A stretch of DNA of 21,875 nucleotides, taken from Intoshia linei (lineage: Eukaryota > Orthonectida > Rhopaluridae). The stretch is taken from the NCBI GenBank assembly GCA_001642005.1, contig LWCA01000616.1, positions 1 to 21,875 of the forward strand, in the 5' to 3' direction. The notes under the pieces are model-generated. The model saw only the letters and a list, made by a program, of their open reading frames with translations. It did not search any database and was not told where the DNA came from. Every line of letters begins with the position of its first letter. Position 1 is the first letter of the stretch. Made by a program: the position numbers and the translations under genes. Below are positions 17,969 to 21,875 of the stretch, piece after piece.

Positions 17969-18643
17969 ATGATAAACCAAAATTTAGACGAACATCTTGC
18001 CACAACATTAGTTATTAAAGCAGCAATACCAGGTCTTACTAAAATAACTTGAGCTCTTATTTTAGAGGTTAAGATTAGAGATTTTGCAAACCTTAAAGGG
18101 ATACAGAAATTCTTCACTCAGAATATTGCCATTGCGTTCTCATACTCAAAATCCCTTTCACTTCTATTGACCAACAATATGAAGGCTATGATCGAATTTT
18201 TTCAAAGATTTAATTACACAAATCTTTACTCAAACATTACTCTATTTGACCCGCTTATTATTTACATGCTTGCATTACCCTGGGGTAAGTCTTTCTTCAA
18301 ACCACTTGGTCAGCTTTGAGCTTTTCGAGTATATTAGATTAGAGAAATATTTCGCAAAAGTCCCACAGCTGTTAAAAAAGGGATTTTCGCACTTCTCCAA
18401 CCATCACGGTTGATCCAGGGTAAATCATTGACTCTGAATTGAATTGAATCACTGACTCTCCTTAAAGAAATTAAGGATGACACCAATGTAACAACCATCA
18501 CGACAACGGGATTGATACAAAATAAGCAAGATCTTTTGGATTTTTTAAAAAAATTAAAAATTAATGTATTCGAAAATGATCTGCCCACATTTGTTGATAT
18601 TAATATAAACACTGATATAATTGATGAGATGGATGTAGATTAA
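17969..18643 (+). pseudogene. Decayed reading frame, unrecognised protein
   Basis: One frame stays coding-like for 225 codons from ATG 17969 to TAA 18641-18643, with four internal stops: TGA at 18050, TGA at 18317, TAG at 18335 and TGA at 18440. Open segments include DFANLKGIQKFFTQNIAIAF, FDPLIIYMLALPWGKSFFKP, REIFRKSPTAVKKGIFALL and KQDLLDFLKKLKINVFEND, with a very acidic tail DIIDEMDVD. Helical hydrophobic blocks with regular charge suggest a real former protein. I do not recognise the family. A GGTAAGTC at 18283 looks like a splice donor, but no acceptor that restores the frame was found. It lies directly after the rRNA fragment. Confidence 0.4.
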
Positions 18644-18920
18644 GAGAAGTCGTTAATATCAGAATCCACAAATTCTATAAACGATCTCATTGATAAACTA
18701 ATGAATATTAGTGTAGTGCCTATCTCGGATATATAAAAGTTATTGGATATAAGAAAAAATTAATATGATAATTGTGATTGATCATTTAGTAACTAGCAAC
18801 GACTAAATTGTTTGATTCTATATTAACAAAAAAAATTTAGATTTCCAAAAATCATATTCTCGGTTATGGTATTTATGTAAAGAAAGTAAGGTTTAGGTGT
18901 TTGAAAATAGTTATAATAAT

Positions 18921-19223
18921 GGTAAAAAGTATTGTTAGTGTAAATGCGGTAAATTGGAATATGATTTCATGATAGAGTGTGACACATGTAAAGATTGGTT
19001 CCATGGTAGGTGTGTTAAATTAAAAAAAACAGAGGCGGATAAAATGCAAAATTTTGTTTGTAAAAATTGTAAAAAATTGGAGATGAAAATGTATAAAAAA
19101 CGGCCTAATAAATTTAAAGATTTTGTTGTTGAAAACCAAATATTGATGAAGATTAAAAGTTATGATCATAATGAAAAAGTTGTGGTGGAGAAAACCAATC
19201 TTAAAATAATGGTGGAAAAATAA
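18921..19223 (+). pseudogene. PHD zinc finger remnant
   Basis: The frame reads YC-stop-CKCGKLEYDFMIECDTCKDW, then FHGRCVKLKKTEADKM and FVCKNCKKLEMKMYKKR. The cysteine/histidine pattern C.C-12-C..C....H..C-C..C is that of PHD fingers. It most resembles those of KDM7/PHF8-type demethylases (YCVCR......RFMIECD.CKDWFHG.CV). A TAG replaces the residue between the first two cysteines, so the finger cannot be made intact from an upstream start. A lysine-rich tail of about 45 residues follows. It may be a retrocopy of a host gene or part of the adjacent hAT element. Confidence 0.7.
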
Positions 19224-19349
19224 GCAATATTTCGATAGTGGGTGAGAAGAAGAATTTCAAATTTCATTTGTATTGTATCAGATTGTATTTTAAAGTAACG
19301 ATAACTATTTTGAATTTTGTTCTTAAATTTATTTTCTAGATCATTAAAA

Positions 19350-20933
19350 TTCTTCAACTTCAAGCATGAGACAACATGCTAGTAAGAAGCATGATGTGGT
19401 TTTGGATGATTCCTCATCTTTACATAGCACCAAAAGTTTTCTTCTAAATTTACCTAAGCATGAAGTTGAAAAATTAAATAATAATTAAATGGAAAATGAT
19501 AATAGTGGATGGCAGATCATTTTCTGATTTTCAAAAAAAAATTAAATCATTTTTGAAAGATGGCATTCCAAAAAGTTACCAGTTGATAAGCCGGTTTCAA
19601 GCTGCACGGAAAATTACAGATTTATATATGAAAAAAACATTGAAATTAAAAAATGAATTGAAAGAAACTGATGTTCTAAGTCTTACCCCTGATATGTGGT
19701 CATCAAGCAATAAAAACACATTTATGGTGATAACAGCTCACTATATACATCAAAATAATCTTAAATCCATTGTACTGGATTTTCGCCATTTTTCTGGTAG
19801 GTATACTGGTTTACATATTGCAAATAGAATGTTTGAAATTCATAAAAAATTTGAAATTGTGGAAAAAACTAGATTTGCAACAACTGACAGCGGTGCCAAT
19901 ATTATCAAAGGTTTCAAAGACTTTAAATCAATGTATGGAGTTGATATTGAACGATTTCCTTGTATTTCACATACATTGCATTTGATAATTACCAAGTCAC
20001 TTCAGTTATGGAGTCAAAGAACTATTGCTAATGATGATAATGCTGACTATGAGTTTAGTATTGAAGATATTGATATAATTGCTGACATAAATATATCATC
20101 GGAAAATGAAGCAGACACTCATGAAACCATTGAAAGATATTTATATGATAGTGAAAACGAAACTGATAATGATAAAGTATTGATAAATAATAGCATTGAA
20201 ATATTCAGTTTAGCTCTTTAAAAAATTAAAAAAACGATTGTGTTACTAAATCAATGCCCCAGATTGAATATGGCATTACAAGAAAAGTTGAAAACAAATA
20301 GTGATAGCAAAGCAATTCCATGTTTAGATTCAAAAACTCGTTGGAATTCAACATATCACATGATAGATAGAATTAATAACATTCAGATAAATACATGCTT
20401 ATCAGACAACAGATCACTAAGTTTCTGACAGATGCTGCTTTCGCAAAAAACCGTAAAAAGATTGATAAATTCCATAAACAAATTCTGAATTCAGAAGAGA
20501 CCACTTCTTTGAGTGCATGCCTTGTAATAATTGAACCTTTTATAAAATTTACTGTTATTTTGAGTGGAACGTCATATACAACATCAGCTTTAGCACTTCC
20601 AATGATTAAAATCATTTGTGAGGTTGCTTCGGCTAAGCAAACTGATGATTTATTATTGAAATTCTTAAGAAAGAATAAATAAATGGCTTGTCATTATTTC
20701 TATGATGAAGCTGGAGAACTCAAAAAGCACGTAATGAATCTGCTGTGGAATATTGGACCAAAAGCAACCTAACAATTTTAAAAAAAGTTTCTATCAAGTT
20801 TGTTGTCACTCCTTTAACCTCAGTAGCATCAGAATCAACTTTTAGTATTAGTGGCATCATCATTTCCAAAACAAGAGTAAGACTGAAAAATTATAACATA
20901 AAAAAACTGTTGTTTTTGAAAGACAAATTATAA
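19350..20933 (+). pseudogene. hAT (BED/ZBED1-like) transposase, nearly complete but broken
   Basis: A BED finger remnant (SSMRQHASKKHD, about 19370-19400) opens the gene. The main frame 19496-20221 has LSLTPDMWSSSNKNTFMVIT (first catalytic aspartate), VLDFRHFSGRYTGLHIANRM, ATTDSGANIIKGF (second aspartate) and FPCISHTLHLI (C.H block). After an in-frame TAA at 20219 the same frame continues with SKTRWNSTYHMIDRI. A shift near 20400 leads to the insertion-domain part, ending ILSGTSYTTSALALPMIKII. A further shift leads to the C-terminal dimerisation block FVVTPLTSVASESTFSISG and RVRLKNYNIKKLLFLKDKL, with the third acidic residue in the SES motif. One stop and at least two frameshifts disable it. 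Length and order match a standard hAT transposase of about 550-650 residues. Confidence 0.9.
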
Positions 20934-21015
20934 TGTTTTATTATTCAAATTTCATTTTCTTATTTCCATTGTCTTAATCATACCATAATTAATTATAAAA
21001 AAATTTCATATAAAG

Positions 21016-21130
21016 CCCCCTTGAAAGTTAAGTTCAAAAAAAATCTGAAAAAACCGCCGGTTAAAGTTTGGTTTAAAAAACATTTCTAAGAACCGCCTTA
21101 AAATTTGGGTTACAAAAATTTCTAAAAAAA
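21016..21130 (+). repeat. Three degenerate ~39-bp tandem repeats
   Basis: Units at 21016-21053, 21054-21092 and 21093-21130 each begin with a C-rich CCGCC-like run, then a TTAAAGTTTGG(T)T-like core, and end in an A-rich tract with TTTCTAA. A related unit, CGCCATTAAGGTGGGTTTTA, occurs near 21488. They lie in the 3' part of the hAT element. Confidence 0.5.
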
Positions 21131-21204
21131 CCCTATATGCTAAAGCTGATGTTGCATATGACGTTCCAAGTATCCAACTCCAACAAATTCCAAAAAATGT
21201 ATCA

Positions 21205-21292
21205 AGACTATTGGTATTAGTATTGAATATTTTTAGTATTGAGAGTCAATACCAAGACAATACCAAGAAGTATGGATTTGTGCACATGCCTA
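21205..21292 (+). repeat. hAT 3' subterminal palindromic repeats and terminal repeat
   Basis: TTGGTATTAGTATTG and its approximate complements CAATACCAAG (twice) form an inverted cluster. GTGCACATGCCTA at 21280-21292 resembles hAT ends that, reversed, start TAGGC(A/T)TGTGCAC. The next 8 bp, ATTATGGT, would be the target duplication. No convincing left end was found near 18650-18950 (only GTTATGGT near 18863). Confidence 0.5.
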
Positions 21293-21300
21293 ATTATGGT

Positions 21301-21875
21301 TACCAATAACAGAAAATAGTACGAATTGATAATAGATTGATTTATAAAATTGAAAAGTCTGATGCAAAGATACTTCATAACAATTTTACAACTAAATCTT
21401 TTGATGTCATATTCGACTGGTTCAATAAGAAACGATCTCTCTATTTATTTTTCATTGTGTTAGATTAAAAGAAATGACCTTAAAACTCGCCATTAAGGTG
21501 GGTTTTAAAATTTTTCAGTTTCAAATGGTTACCTAATATCATTTAAACAAAGACATAAAATAATCAGAAAAACCGTATGCGGAGAATCTGGCTTTGTTTA
21601 TGAAAGTATTATAGACACTAGGGGTGTGAAGGAATTTTTATATTAATAGTGCACCCTTCCACCATATGAATATTTTGAAAATATTCAATTTGCACCCAGT
21701 CTTACCTCTCACCTGTTAAAAAAACCCTGGGTCATCCCCTTTAAAGTTTTGAACAATATATCGCTCACAGTAACTAATATATAACAATTTTCTTAAAAAC
21801 ATTATTTTAAATAAAAAAAATTTTTATACAAATAGCTATAAAGATGCGCAAAATTATCGTCTAGCAAATCATGAA
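21301..21875. other. AT-rich DNA, right window edge
   Basis: No gene was recognised. Present are a perfect 19-bp palindrome GAATATTTTGAAAATATTC (21668-21686) and an ACTAGGGGTGTGAAGG (about 21618-21633) reminiscent of a transposon end without partner. Confidence 0.35.

Noticed and set aside
18334-18612. 92-codon minus-strand open frame
   Set aside because: It is antisense to the better-supported decayed plus-strand frame 17969-18643 and has no recognised domain.
18855-21300. Complete TIR/target duplication pair for the right-hand hAT
   Set aside because: The right end GTGCACATGCCTA is plausible, but no complementary left end exists; GTTATGGT near 18863 only partly matches ATTATGGT.
1-21875. 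CRISPR array, tRNA genes, bacterial operons, riboswitches
   Set aside because: No regularly spaced repeats, no cloverleaf with conserved tRNA boxes and no prokaryotic gene organisation were seen.

Overview
The window is AT-rich animal nuclear DNA, most likely from an arthropod, although nothing in it fixes the species. Evidence for this is the mix of decayed eukaryotic DNA transposons (hAT, Tigger/pogo, MULE, piggyBac), an LTR-retrotransposon integrase, a fragment of nuclear-type 28S rRNA, an endogenous picorna-like virus helicase and one spliced host gene. No bacterial gene organisation is present. Almost every transposon reading frame is broken by stops or frameshifts.

Region 1-1060 is the 3' half of a Charlie-like hAT transposon of the ZBED5/FAM200 type, ending in its terminal repeat. 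Between about 10055 and 1815, on the minus strand, I read four in-phase exons of a divergent DPH7-like (diphthine methyltransferase, WD40) gene. One intron is about 7.4 kb long, another is 72 nt and a third is only 35 nt. The large intron holds a nest of mobile elements. A minus-strand integrase fragment (4317-6074) is interrupted by a 1358-bp element (4646-6003) with ~127-bp imperfect terminal inverted repeats, an exact 8-bp target duplication and a truncated transposase-like frame. The same intron has a TA-flanked element with 45-bp inverted repeats (8922-9481), a short MITE (2494-2630), hAT end fragments and a helix-turn-helix/hAT junction (7150-7441).

From about 10.3 kb onward all recognisable pieces lie on the plus strand. 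In order they are a Tigger transposase remnant, a hAT 3' end, a multiply frameshifted picorna-like non-structural segment (2C-like SF3 helicase and flanks), a piggyBac C-terminus, a nearly full-length but decayed MULE with SWIM finger, a second short MITE, a palindrome cluster, a divergent 28S rRNA fragment, an unrecognised decayed frame, a PHD-finger remnant, and a nearly complete but broken BED-type hAT. This same-strand mixture, including viral sequence, resembles the trap-like loci that feed piRNA pathways; that is inference only.

The strongest candidate for something undescribed is the 4646-6003 element. Its ends and target duplication are defined by the sequence, and its protein belongs to a family I know only as uncharacterised.
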